Part shown: piece by piece, positions 24,686 through 36,900 of the stretch | Position numbering within the stretch: position 1 is the stretch's first letter | Layout of the letters: every line of letters begins with the position of its first letter | NCBI GenBank assembly: GCA_001640655.1 | Contig: LXGT01000037.1 | Location: 1 to 64,000 of the forward strand | Length of the DNA: 64,000 nt | From: Endoconidiophora laricicola | Lineage: Eukaryota; Ascomycota; Sordariomycetes; Microascales; Ceratocystidaceae | Reading direction: 5' to 3' | Position numbers and translations under genes: made by a program | Notes under the pieces: generated by a model | Told to the model about the DNA's origin: nothing | The model's input: only the letters and a program-made list of their open reading frames with translations | The model's database searches: none

Positions 24686-26476
24686 ATGGCCGACGATAAA
24701 ACAACTGCTGCTCAGACGCCAGATATTATCAAGCAGATGCAACTTATCATGCAACTGTTAAAATCTGAAAACACTATCAGCCCCGAAATTGGAGACCTCG
24801 TTGGTAAGCTGAAGGACACAATAATCGGTTCATTTGCGCAGTCAAATGAGGCTGGCAGTAGCAGCCACGCAATTCCGTTCCACCCGGCTAGTAGACGCTC
24901 TGCAATAAATGAAAACGCACTTGAAACGGGCGGCGATGAAGGCCGGAGTCTTGGCACCAGAGCCTCTCGTATATATAGACTCCACCAGCGCACCGAGTCC
25001 AACGACTCTAATACTGCTCAAGAATCTCCACATCGAGAAAATGGTAAAGGCCGTATCAACATCGGCCGGGAATCACTGGTGATACGGTTGCGTGGTAGTA
25101 CACCCGACGATCTAGCCCAAGACTCTTCTCGCTTGATGTCGCAGATGCCATCTCGACGGGCTCGACGCAACCGCCTTCGTCGGCGCGTCCGTCACTCTCT
25201 TCAATCTTCCGAGCCTCGGGAATTGTGCATTGCTTGCAATGATCTGTTCCCACTACCACAGCTTGTCAAGTCTCCGTGTAGCCACGCCTATTGCCGGGTC
25301 TGTGCGCGCAGTCTCTTCAATGCCTCTTTCAAAGACGAATCACTGTTTCCTCCGAAATGCTGTCAACAGGAGCTACCAATTTCGACTGAAGCCAATCCCT
25401 TTCTCACTCAGAAGATGCTTGCTCTTTACGATAAAAAAAAGTCGGAGTTCTCTGATGTGAATCGCTTATACTGCCATGGCAGCGATTGCGGTACCTACAT
25501 TAACACGAGCCGGATTACGGGAGAAGTAGGCGTCTGCGTTTGTCGCCGACGAACTTGCAAAGTTTGTAAAAAGAAGGCCCATAAGGGAGATTGCCCTAAT
25601 GACCCGTCTTTTCGCAAAGTTCATCGACTTGCTGCTGCCAACGGCTGGCAGTCTTGCTCTGAATGCCGTCGTGTGATCGAACTGCAGATCGGCTGTAACC
25701 ATATAAGTAAGGAATATAGACCATATAGTCTTTATGTATATCGCTACGATACTAATATATGACAAATAGGTTGCATATGCGGCCATGAGTTTTGCTATGA
25801 GTGTGGTCGGAGATGGCGTACCTGCTTATGCCCACAAGTTCGCGAGGAGAATCTTCTCCAGGGCACAGGCAACATCATACCTATCGACTCAGACTCAGAT
25901 TCTGAAGCTGGTCTCGATGACGAAGCCGAAAAACTTAAACTCCTACGCCAGAACCACGCCATTTATCTAGGTCTAGACGACATGATTGATCTACATCACT
26001 TGGCAGGAATCGAACGATATCCAGAAAATGCCATCACCGCTCTCACTGTTCTCCGCTACAATGAAATGTCTCTCGAGGCCGAGTTTACCTCACAGCCCGT
26101 AGTGTCCTCTGAGATGCCGAACAGTCTTGCCTGGAATATGGACCGAATACGTACCATACGGAAAGCCTTTATGAACCACGAACAAGACCTAGAGGTGGCC
26201 CACAGCGCCATTGCCAGTGCTTTACCAGAAACACTTCGTCCTCTGCTCACCTCTGAAGAGGTTTTACGTATCGGGAATTTAGTTTACATCTCTCTAGCAT
26301 CTGGCTGTGATGAAAAACACGACTTTGTGTTTATTTGGGGCTCGAAAAAGTGCGACGAATGCGACCAACGTGTCGCATCATTCTACTTTCAATGCTCCTT
26401 TTGTATCTGTGAAGTGTGCAGGAACTGCAAGTTCATTCTAACACAGCCATTAGCGGAGCAAACCAGGTTACAATGA
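24686..26476 (+). CDS. RBR-type E3 ubiquitin ligase
   Basis: RING-between-RING ligases accept ubiquitin from an E2 on a cysteine in the second RING before passing it to substrate. Two exons, 24686-25706 and 25770-26476, flank a 63-bp intron with GTAAGG donor and TACTAAT branch site, and give 575 residues. I chose the ATG at 24686 because upstream codons only translate an ATC repeat. The N-terminus (1-175) is polar and Arg-rich. RING1 starts at Cys181 (CIACNDLF..CSHAYCRVC), the in-between domain is about 263-303 (YCHGSDCG..CVCRRRTCKVC), and RING2 runs CSECRRVIELQIGCNHIS then CICGHEFCYECG. Cys337 in GCNH matches the known catalytic position. A further Cys-rich segment near the C-terminus (CDECDQRV..CSFCICEVC) may bind zinc. 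The splice joins RING2, so the intron call is firm. Substrate unknown. Confidence 0.9.
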
Positions 26477-27042
26477 TAGTGATTCAATAGTAACAAAAAA
26501 AATATTTTTTAATGACTACTTATCTTCCTACAAAGCAACTCTATAAACATCGCGTTGAAGTCTGTGAAATCCCATCTCGTAGAAATATGTCTAGCTCAAT
26601 CTTTACACCAGTCACAACGTCGAAATGACCGATATCATTGAGGTATTAGGTGCTTGATTCGCGAAGTGAAACAGAAAACTAGAAGTCTCGGAGGTATCTA
26701 TCATATGACTATATAAAAAATCAGACTATACTTGATTCTCGGAATATAAGAGGGTGCTACAGAGTAACGATGCTATGGATATGACATGTAGATAATGAAG
26801 TTGACGTGAAACTAGGTAAGTAAGACCAAACGGGGGTTTTTTTTTTAATAAAATCAAGATATCGTGAAATTGTCATTTTGAACGTCAAAAGAAAAACATA
26901 AGAACTTATAAACACTTTACCAAACTATGTAAAGACATCATTCCAAGATGGGACTGTATTCCAACATCTGAAGAAAATATCGTGCTATTTCTTTTCCATT
27001 CCTTCCTGCCTCAAACCCCCAATTCAAAGGTTTTTTTTATAT
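26477..27042. other. Spacer between convergent RBR ligase and coiled-coil gene
   Basis: A non-coding 3' region of two convergent genes, AT-rich with poly-T/A runs. Nothing else was seen. Confidence 0.5.
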
Positions 27043-29145
27043 TTACACGAATTGCATCATGTTGCCTCCCATCGGTAGCCCGAAATTCATCGTTTTCTTG
27101 AACCTCAAGGGAATATCCATTTCGTCATCGACCCCGGAGGATTTAGGATCATCATCTGAATCGTCATCTGGAACTTTGCGTGGCTTCTCCAGAATTAGAA
27201 TGTCTTTCTTCAGGGGATCATCATACTTTTCAATGCACTCCGGGGAATATGATCTCCGCCTTGGATCATGGGCTACTCCTTCTCGCGAGTCACCATGTCG
27301 GGGCTTAGACTCCAAATTTGTCAAGGGATTTAATATAGATGCCGATGCGGCATTGTGTGACATGTGGGTAGTAGATCTTCTAGTCATATCGGAATCATTT
27401 CCAGCATTTGAGGGCAGGACAGAGGTAGTTTCGATCACCGGGCTAAGCTTCGAGGTTTTTTGTGCAGCTGGTAGCACTAGAGGAGTAGCGAGTTCTCCCT
27501 GACCATTGAGGTGTAAAATCGGAAAACATTCGGGTTGTGGTGGGGGGAACGCGCTTTCGTCGCCACTTTCGCTATGCATCAAGCTCTCGGGACTTGCTTC
27601 GCGGCTGGTCTTGACAGCCTGAAGCTTCTCCGCAACTCGTGCAAAGAATATCTCATCCTTGGCTGGTATGTTGCAAACCATGAACGGACCTTTGAGAGGC
27701 CGGTCATGTTCTGGTGGCGTAAGCACAGTGTGTTTCCGCAGTTCAGCATCGTCATCGCATTCGTCAATATCGTGAACCTGGACATCATTGATATTATCGG
27801 GAATGACAACAGGGTCGTGAACAGCAGTGGAGCATTGGTTGTCTTCAGGCCATGAACGACTGCAAAGTTCACTACGATGATTGAATTTTTGTTCGGAGCC
27901 TGACACCTGTTCAAGCTGAATTTCTTCTTCGTGGTCGGGTTGAGCAGCATCGCTAGCGAGGCAATCAGTGCGCAACGGCTGGAAACATTTGCTGGCGTCA
28001 AAAATAGTCGGGTTGTTGATGGATGCTGGTTCATACGCATGTAGAGGAGACGGTCCATCCGACGTATCGATGCCCGTGGTTGAGCCTGTAGCAGTTGTAA
28101 GGCTTTGGAAGTTCGAGAGCGAATGGCTGGGTGTGTGGCCTGCGTGAATCCTGAGCCTGACACTCTCATGCTCGGCTAACATCTGAAGCGTCTCTTCGCG
28201 GTGAATACTACCGCGGTGGTACTCATGAGGGTCTTCATGTGATGGCTTTAAATCACTGCGCATCGTCTCACAATCCTCGACTACAGACCCACCGATGTCT
28301 ATCGGCGTGAGATCCGGGTGAGGCACAGGTTCAACATCTCTGAAGGTTGGCGACTTGATCGCTGCAGCCTTGATGAGGATCCCTTCTAATTCAGGGTGAA
28401 TTTGCTGAATGTCCACTGCGGTTATTGGCGTTGCTGGCTGCGTGGAACGGCTAGGCGCAAGGAAGTCCATTGGTGCATACGGGCCCTGGTACGGTGCGGG
28501 CGAAAGGAGCGAAGAGTTGGCGCGGTGCTGAAGTTGTGGACGTACAGTAGCAGTGCCGCTATGATACGCCGAGTTTGAGTTAGAGGTCGATCCAGAGTTA
28601 GAGCCACCACCTCTAAGGCTTACTAAGGGCTCAGGATCCAGTGGTATATCCTGTGATGTCACATCAAGCTTCTGGCGCAAAGCATTATTTTCGCCGGTCA
28701 GGTTCTGCACACGCATCTTCAATCTGTAGATCTCATCCATGAGCTGGTCTCGCTCAGTTTCCATCAGAGCTACAGCCTCATCCATTATGGTGCGTTCTTC
28801 CTTGTACACCTCTTCGGCGCGTGCCCGGTTGGCTTCAAGGTACTTACGCTCGGCTTCCCAAGCCTCACGGATAACCTGGTTTTGGGCCTCCATGTGGCGC
28901 AAAGCATTGTAGAGACTCATGTTTGTGATGTTATGAGGCAAAATTGCTGGCGTGGTATTGGTATTCGTATTGGTGTTGGTAGGGGCTGTGAAAATGTAGG
29001 ATGGTGAGGAGGACAATAACGGGTGAGTATGCCCATCAATCTCCGAAAGGGCTCGAGAAGACAGCTCGTCAACTGGGCGCAGCTGCGGTGGAGGGTAAGG
29101 AAAACTAAACGAAGGAGGATGAGCGACAGTACTGGCAGCAGCCAT
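27043..29145 (-). CDS. Hypothetical coiled-coil protein, 700 aa
   Basis: I do not recognise a named family. The single-exon frame begins at a true ATG (29145) and encodes 700 residues. Residues 1-45 are Pro/Ser-rich. A short NT repeat (NTNTNTNTT) lies near 57-65, and a strong coiled coil of about 75-165 follows (MEAQNQVIREAWEAERKYL.., rich in E/R/K with heptad spacing). The remainder is polar, acidic and probably disordered. It ends in a distinct tail, MNFGLPMGGNMMQFV, that could be a conserved terminal motif. Even codon use over 2.1 kb and the long open frame support a real gene. The coiled coil suggests a scaffold or dimerising role; this is inference only. A short hairpin sits 133 bases upstream of the start. 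Confidence 0.8.
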   Translation of the reverse strand: MAAASTVAHPPSFSFPYPPPQLRPVDELSSRALSEIDGHTHPLLSSSPSYIFTAPTNTNTNTNTTPAILPHNITNMSLYNALRHMEAQNQVIREAWEAERKYLEANRARAEEVYKEERTIMDEAVALMETERDQLMDEIYRLKMRVQNLTGENNALRQKLDVTSQDIPLDPEPLVSLRGGGSNSGSTSNSNSAYHSGTATVRPQLQHRANSSLLSPAPYQGPYAPMDFLAPSRSTQPATPITAVDIQQIHPELEGILIKAAAIKSPTFRDVEPVPHPDLTPIDIGGSVVEDCETMRSDLKPSHEDPHEYHRGSIHREETLQMLAEHESVRLRIHAGHTPSHSLSNFQSLTTATGSTTGIDTSDGPSPLHAYEPASINNPTIFDASKCFQPLRTDCLASDAAQPDHEEEIQLEQVSGSEQKFNHRSELCSRSWPEDNQCSTAVHDPVVIPDNINDVQVHDIDECDDDAELRKHTVLTPPEHDRPLKGPFMVCNIPAKDEIFFARVAEKLQAVKTSREASPESLMHSESGDESAFPPPQPECFPILHLNGQGELATPLVLPAAQKTSKLSPVIETTSVLPSNAGNDSDMTRRSTTHMSHNAASASILNPLTNLESKPRHGDSREGVAHDPRRRSYSPECIEKYDDPLKKDILILEKPRKVPDDDSDDDPKSSGVDDEMDIPLRFKKTMNFGLPMGGNMMQFV

Positions 29146-29277
29146 TTTCGGAAGACCGAAGTCGTGAGCGAGTCTTTCTTTTAAGAGGTTTTTTGGAGGG
29201 TAAGGAATTGCAGCGGTGGTGAGGGTGCATGCAAGAGCTCGTTAGTTCGGCGCAAGCGTGGGCTCGGCATAAGCTTT

Positions 29278-29364
29278 ACTGGCAGTAGAAGTAATACTGG
29301 GGTTTAGCGGTGGCAGTAATGTTAAGCTGCTGCAAGCAAGCACTATTACTTCTGTGCTGCCAGT
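29278..29364. repeat. Short imperfect inverted repeat in a gene leader
   Basis: The arms ACTGGCAGTAGAAGTAATA (29278 on) and the complement of ACTGGCAGCACAGAAGTAAT (ending 29364) pair with a 2-base bulge. The loop is about 45 bases. It lies 133-219 bases upstream of the ATG at 29145, probably within the 5' leader, where it could fold in the mRNA. Confidence 0.65.
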
Positions 29365-30712
29365 AGGACCGGCTAGGGGAGGGCCGGAGGTAGCGATAGT
29401 AAAGTATGGGTGGTATAGTAATGCCTATGACTTGGTTACAAAGGCTTAATATCAGCAAATGTATATCTGAGGGTATCACGAGGACAGTGAAGGTGCTGTA
29501 AATTGGAGTCTGTGATTACCAGGGTTGAATCGTGGGGTTTGTCGGCTGTACCTTGTATCTGCGTGTGGTTGTGCGTGAACTCTGAGGAGTGTTCCTGAGA
29601 ATCAGTGACCAGAGCGATTTTAATTCGATTCGAAGACAAGCGTGCGTCGAGAAGGGGAAGAAAAAAAAAAAAAAAAGAAATAGGCTGCAGATGGCTAGCT
29701 GTAACTAACTAGCTAGGTAGGTACCTTGGATATGCGTTGATTGTGAGTGTACCTGTGGTAGTGCTTTGATAGGCTTGTAATATGGGACAGGGAATGCAAA
29801 ATACAAAGAGCCAGCCAATGTATGAATTTACTATTAAGGACGCTGTCTTATGAGTCTTATGAATGTCAAGACTGGGGTAACACGCAGGTATTAGTATCAA
29901 GCATGAAGGACTGAGGTGGTAAGTGTAGGTAAAGTTGTACTTGTTGGTCGGTTAGGTTGAAATAGTCGGGCCAGGTTTCCCAAAGGCTAAAGCCAAAATT
30001 CTATCTTTGCTTGTTGTTTTGAGGAGAAATGCAATATAGAGAGAGGGCAATGGTAATTAAGATCAAAGAGGGAAAAAGCAAGGGCAAGAAAGAGTAAGAG
30101 TAAGAGCAGGGTAAAGGTAGAAGCGTCGGCGGGTGTAGATGAGGTTATGGCTCTCTCTTTTCCCCCCTTGTAACAAGCTCTCTTTGAGGGTTGGTAGTCG
30201 AATATGCAGCCGGCTGCTTTCTGCTCAGTTGATCCGTTTTTAGTTTTCTGGTCGTAGCGGCAGCAGTAGCAGTGTGCTGATTGTTACTAGGAGACTAGGC
30301 TCTTGTCGTCTTCGTCAAGCAGTCAATGTCGCATTGGTGGTTCGTATCGTCGCAGCGAAAGGCCAATTAATAGCGTTGTAGTGTGTTTCTCTGGCAGCTG
30401 TAGGCGGCAGATACAGGATATACGCACACAAGCACTACAGAGAAATGAGAGGAGAAGAAAATCGAATAGAGAAGGCCAAAAGGCAGAATGCTGCCCAACG
30501 GCGCCCACACTTGACTTGGTGGTAATAAGAGGCTAGCTAGTACGACGGCAACTCAAAGTAGCAGAAAAGTGACGATGCCTACCCTAAACTTAGTTGAGGA
30601 GCTGTTCCGGGGTCGGATAGAGGTCTAGAGCGCAGTAGGGCAAAGCTGTTTCTGCAGTCAAAATTACAACTGTGTGCGTGATCAGGCTGAGGAAGTCGAT
30701 TTGGGATCAGAG

Positions 30713-30750
30713 GTGGATATGTGGATGTGTGGATGTGTGGATGTGTGGAT
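30713..30750 (+). repeat. GTGGATGT minisatellite
   Basis: About four and a half copies of an 8-base unit (GTGGATGT, first copy GTGGATAT) in tandem, in non-coding DNA. Confidence 0.8.
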
Positions 30751-33700
30751 AAGCGAGTGCTAGTCGTTATTTAGAGGTACTATCGCAAAAGGTGTTTGGT
30801 GACATGAAGCCCGATGTGGCAGACGGTTGATGATAATGGCGGAGGTAGACTAGAGAATGCAGATGCAATAAACTAGACCTGACTAGGGAGTTGGCAGATG
30901 AATGGACCGAGGGCTATCGTTCTTTGCATAGCGGTATGTCGTAGCCAACTTGGGCTGGATGATTGCTGTCTTAGGCGTCTGGGGGTCAGCCAGTGCCCTG
31001 GATTAGGTTAATTAGACTAGACAAAAAAAGAATCCAGCAAGGAGACAATACTAGCAGTGGAATACAAATAGACGTGACCGAGTACGGAAAAATATAGGTA
31101 AACAGGACGATAGTCTATACAAGTCTCGATTGGGTTTAACGATAGGCTTGATTTTGGCTGCAGGTTAGGTAAAATTGGTGTCAAAGAATGATGACAGTCG
31201 CTTCACAAACTTGAAATATATCATGAATAAGATGGCGTTGATGATTGCGGCGTTTTAGTTGAAACCTTACATGAGGAGCAAGAAGAAAGGGTAGATAGTA
31301 GATAAGTATAGGGTTAGTGGTCACTTGAATTCCTAAGGCTTAGCAAGCAGAACTTGGACTTGAATTTGAAGGAACTTGCATCCAATCTTGTTCCTATTAG
31401 AAACAGCTACGCGGGTTCTTTCCTAAATCTCTAATTATTGTTTTGCAACGCTCTTTTTACATGTGCAACACACAAACGTCAGTGTTCGTTGTTTTGTTGG
31501 AGTAAGAGCTCTTGATTGTGTTTGTTGAAACAAGGGCTATGATATCACAGCTGTCGACAGCTCTCTGGACGGCCCGTCATAGTCCGTACATAAGGTATTT
31601 TTAACCGGAGATGGGCCGAGTGTCCTCCAACAATGCAGAGCCGCTTTGATTGCTGCTTCCCGCGTTGAAGAGGCCGGAGCTTCTTCCGCCGATCTGATTG
31701 ATCGGTCCGTTTATTCCATCGTTTTCTCCTTTTTTCCTCCCACAAAGTCAAAATCGCTACACTGCGACATCCCTTTTTTTCTTGCAACGGAGCAAGGGCA
31801 CTTTTCGCAGATATAATCAGTCTTCATCTTCGGTCTTCTTCGTCCCCCTCTCTCTTCCTCCCCGCGTCTCGAGATCCTGTTGTTCCCGCGCTGGGCTCTG
31901 GGACGCTGGGGTGCTGGGCTAGGCTGGAATAGACTGGGACTCTTCATATCTTCCTTGCAATTCTTAGTTCCTGCTACAGGCCAGGCAGCAGAATGTCGGC
32001 TAGCAGCTAGTATTACGAAAGCTAGGCCTCAATCCGCCTTCCTCCTTTAAAGCGGCCAGTTGCTGCCCAGGGAGAGGAGAACGAACGCACAGAAATTACG
32101 AAGAACGCAGATTAAAGACTAAGAAAAAGTGGTACTGCTTTTATGAGGCCATCCCTTCCTCACTTCTCTTTGCATTGCTGATGCTTGATGTTGAGGACGA
32201 TATCTTTGGGTATCTTGTCTGTAAGGGTTCGTTTAGGCTGAAAGACATGTTTGTCCCCAACTTGAAAAGTTTGTAAGACATCAGCTTGTGTGGAAAATTG
32301 CACATCATAAGTTGGGCTGTTCCCCTCGCATAAGCTGACATTTGTTTATTAAATTGCTAAGATGGCTCCAAGGTCTTTTCCCTATCGGGGTCTCCGGAGA
32401 TTATGTAGACACTATTCTATCAGATATGTCATCAACCTAATATACTCATAGAAGGCATTCGTAGATACTAGCTTGAGGTACAACTTGCAAAGTATAGGGT
32501 ATGCACTTAGGGTATATCATATATATAACTAAGTATATATGCATATATGTCAAATGATAGATCTGAGCACAAGACAAGTTCTATCTAGTCTACACACAAC
32601 ATAGAACAACGTCTCACATGATGATTCCTGCCGTGTAGAAAAACGGCCTCTGAATACTTTGTAGTAGTGTCGATCGTCTGTACCTATGAGTTTTTTACAT
32701 ACAGTCATACATAAATACTTGATGGGTACTTGGCTCGTATAACATGCATTTGGTCACGCGACTTGACTTCAACAAACAAACTACTAGTAGCCTTGAGGCT
32801 AATACCGGTCATTTTCTCTCTCTCTCTACTTTGTTATGCCTCTTATCTCAATGATTGTCGCGTCTTCTCCCCTGGCTGCGTTTCTTCCACCAGCAGAGAA
32901 TGGAGAAATGGGCAGCGCGCCGATTTTGCCTTGAATAAAAGGGATCTGGTGAAACATAGGGTGTTAAGCATAAGGAGAAATTCAAATGCCTTACATAGAA
33001 AATATCTGGCTGGAATGTACATGAAAGCTGTGTACAGCTAGATCTACAGGTATGTATAGATTTACTTTGCGTGTTTAGTGTCCGTGGTAGATGATACTTG
33101 TAGAGTTTTGTTCTCACTTGCTGGCCTTATCTACTCTCTGCTGTTGCCGTGGAATATATAGGTGCTAGAAGACAGTATAAGTTTGTAAAGCTCATATTGC
33201 ATGATATTTGGGGCATATATACAGCACGTAGAGTTTCATCTTGATCTACGACCAACTGATATTATTGCTGCATATACGATGGTGACCGAGAATAGGGCGA
33301 ACAACCGTCGGGACGTGTCGGAACGAAACATATCCTAGCGCTCTATAAAATACATGAAGACTAGAAGATTGTACGAGTACAAAGTCTGCCTTTGGTTACT
33401 AATGCTGGTTTACTGCTTTCTTTCCGCCATTCCTCCATTTTCCCTTCGCCTTGGAGATCCTTCGTATATTTTCTGTCATACTACGAGCTACTACGGATAT
33501 TCTAACGAGAACAACCGAAAATAAGACTAGAAACATACAGCCTCATTTTTGTCGTTTCAATATTGGATCTAGTGTACGATACAGAATAACGGCGCTCGGT
33601 TAAGCATATAGGCCTTGTATATCTTCTTGTTCTCCAAAGGTCAAGAACGAGATGAGCTGCGATAGGCCCGAAGGCCTAGATTATACGTGGTTTGCTTGCT

Positions 33701-33896
33701 GGACCATCCTAATGGAAGCTGCGCTACTGCATAGTACTATGTGTGCGGCGTCAGCCATGCCCAGCTGTTATCTGAATATGTTTATCTTTCATTTTCTTGG
33801 CCTATCTTGTCAACTCCCCCCACTGGGAATCAAGTGGGTTGCCTCAAGTCGATGACACGCTTGCCTCTCGTCTATGCACATGATTCCTTATCACCT

Positions 33897-33914
33897 ATAT
33901 ATATATATATATAC
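33897..33914. repeat. (AT)n microsatellite
   Basis: A short alternating AT run in the spacer. Confidence 0.7.
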
Positions 33915-36900
33915 ATTTAGATATATATACTCTACAATAAGGGTTGCGGCAGCACCGAGTGACAATGTTAAACAACGGACCTATGCCACGTCTCTGGTGG
34001 TCCATGACTTCAATTTACCAATAGCCCTCCTTGGCATGCGGCATGAAAAAGAAACACTGTATTTTCCTGTTTCCTATTCCTTCTCAACATCTAGACGAAG
34101 TAGGATGGGCATCAGGAGTAATATCCTACCTACCTACCTGACTGTGCTTACGTATTTGCTGATTTAGACTATTATAGTATATCGAGACTTACTATGTTGC
34201 CGTCTGTTTTTACCTCACATCATGTTAGAGAAGAGGCACCCACCCACACAGGCGGTCATAATATACAGTCTCGAAAAAGGTCTGGTAAAGTCTTAGTTCC
34301 GCTCCGATCTGATACAACGTTCTAGACCCGGGCTGGCTGCTGTAGGACACACGAAAAGTGCTCTCTGAACCATAAGAGGACTAACCGAGGTACCAGCAGC
34401 ATTCATAGCAGCTGCTTTGGTATTAACATCATCTATAGCACGTATAATATACTAGTTGACAGATGATGATAAGTTAGAAAGGCAAAGCTCCCAACATAAA
34501 AACGAGAAGAACGCGATGGCCTTGCATGAATGCGACAGAGATGGAGTCAGAGAGGGGAAGAGAAACTAGAGACGAAAAGAAACTTCCTATAAATGCACGA
34601 ACGATAGGACGACACATCATCAGTGCATCTGCAACCATACATTTACGTACATATACGTGTAGCATCATTACATCAATGGTACATATTCGAATGGCTATTT
34701 GATCTTGTTTAGTCTATCCAGGTCGTGCGTCTTGCTAATAGGGATACATACCTGCATACACACGTACGTTAGAAAATCAGACCCAACAAAGGAAGTGTCT
34801 GGACGGCACGCTTGCCGCAACGACACGGCAAGGCGGAAGGAAGATAGTCGAGACGATATGAACAACAGACGTCAAAAGAAGCATGAACTAGGTATACCCT
34901 AGCAAGTTGTCGACTAGATAGAGAGGTGTCTCATATATCGACTTACATACAAATATTAACATGCATGCTACTAGGATTGGTATCAGATAAATACAGATAC
35001 ACGTATAATATATCTATATACATGCTATGTGTACTACAAGAAAGGTTACAGCAAGGAATCTCTGGTTGGGGTTACGGTGTGATTAGTCGACGATTTCAGG
35101 CGACGAGCCAGCTGGCTGGGACTGCCACATATTACTAACTACTTCATACAATGATGGCCAATATCAGTTAAGAAAGGATAGCTTACCTCCAAAGGAAACG
35201 GTAGCTGACTATGAAAAAAAAAGAAAAAAAACAGTAGCAATACTATATACAAAGATAGTAAGAATATTGGTTGATCAACGACGAAGGGGTTCAAAATACT
35301 ATACGCTGTCTTCTTGACTTCTTGGTTTTTCTTCTTCTTAACTATGCCGAGAAAAGGGAACATGGCATGACTGATGCCGCCCCCACCTAGGATATACGTG
35401 CTTGTTTACATATTTGGAGATACTGACGATATATCACAGACATACTGCTAACTAGCAAAGAACATATTATGTTTTCTTTCTTTTCCAAGAGCTGCTCTGT
35501 CGATGATAGATGTTCAAATCTTGAGGGCGAGATAAAGGAGAAAGAAGAAAGATCAGCTTGGAATGACAAACTGATAAGCAAGCCGAACCGAGAAACGCAA
35601 GAATGAAGTGGCTGAGTCAAAAGGATGACCCGAAAATGAATAAAAGAAGAGAAGAAGAAGTAGATAAACAGCAATGAGTTGCCAGCTCTAAGTATCATCT
35701 GCAAGCGAGGATGGACAGATCAGAAGGCAACCAGCGCACGATAGGTATATATCCAGATCAGATATAGAGCAGATAGAGGTATAACAAAAGATCTCCTGAG
35801 CACAGGACAGGCTGATATAGTTGATTTGACCCAGGCTCAAGCATAAAATGCGTACCAAAATTATGCTTGAATATGTTGTGTTAAGATATTGTACTGTGAT
35901 ACATTATATTTGTATATAACGATATTAATCTTCACAGTTTTCAAGTCGGAGCCTAACAAGGCAATGATAGCTATTCTATGGTGCTAGCCTAGTATAATAT
36001 CAAGATCAGGCCGTCATCAATGCTGTGTTGGGTGGAAAAATCTATAGGAAAAGAAAAAAAGAACAAACACGATCTCACCAATCGGACAGTCAGAAAAAGT
36101 CCGGCACACACATGAGGTAATAGGCCAAAAAGAAACGAGAAAAAAAAGTCCAGCGAGCAGATAGAATGGCTTAGACGACAGGCAGGCTGGGACGATGATC
36201 TCATCACGCAAGGAACGGCCAATATGTCTTTTAAAGTACAAGAAAGACGAGTATAGTAGCTTCTTGTTTCATCTTCATGCCTGATTTAGTTTCAAGCCTT
36301 CGGGAAGAAAGAGGAGAACAATGATCGCTGCCCTACACACATGCAATGAAATGTCGACCTGACCCAGAAATTCTGACAGAGACGAAGGTGGAGAGTTGTT
36401 GAGAGGTTTCTATAAGCGAAATGACCACAATGGATGTAGATAGGCTTGTCTATGTCTGTGTGAGTTTAACGGCGTACAGAAAATTGTCTTTATGACAGAG
36501 CTTGGGCAACCTAGTATAGTCACTAAGACAGACTGATGTGCGTCGAAAGCGGGAAGGAAGAAATACAACAAGGATTACAGGCGTACATAGGTGGGCGTTC
36601 TGGGGATTGCTTATCTTGGGGTGAACTAGAGGCTTGTAAAGAAGAAACTGAGAATGCAATAATAAGCGAGGCCATGACACGACACATGTTACTTACTTGT
36701 TGTTCTTCTTAACGAACTCGCAGTAACAGACAGAAAACAAGTAGAGACAAGCTGTCTGGGTAGGCAAATATCTGTCTCCCTTCGTTGTCTTTCTCTTTCT
36801 ATGTCTCGTGGTTCATATGCCGCGCTCCTTCCCATGTATACACGATTTGATTTTCGGTGAAATGCAGGGTTTCCATAGGCCCGAAGAATGATTGGAGGGA

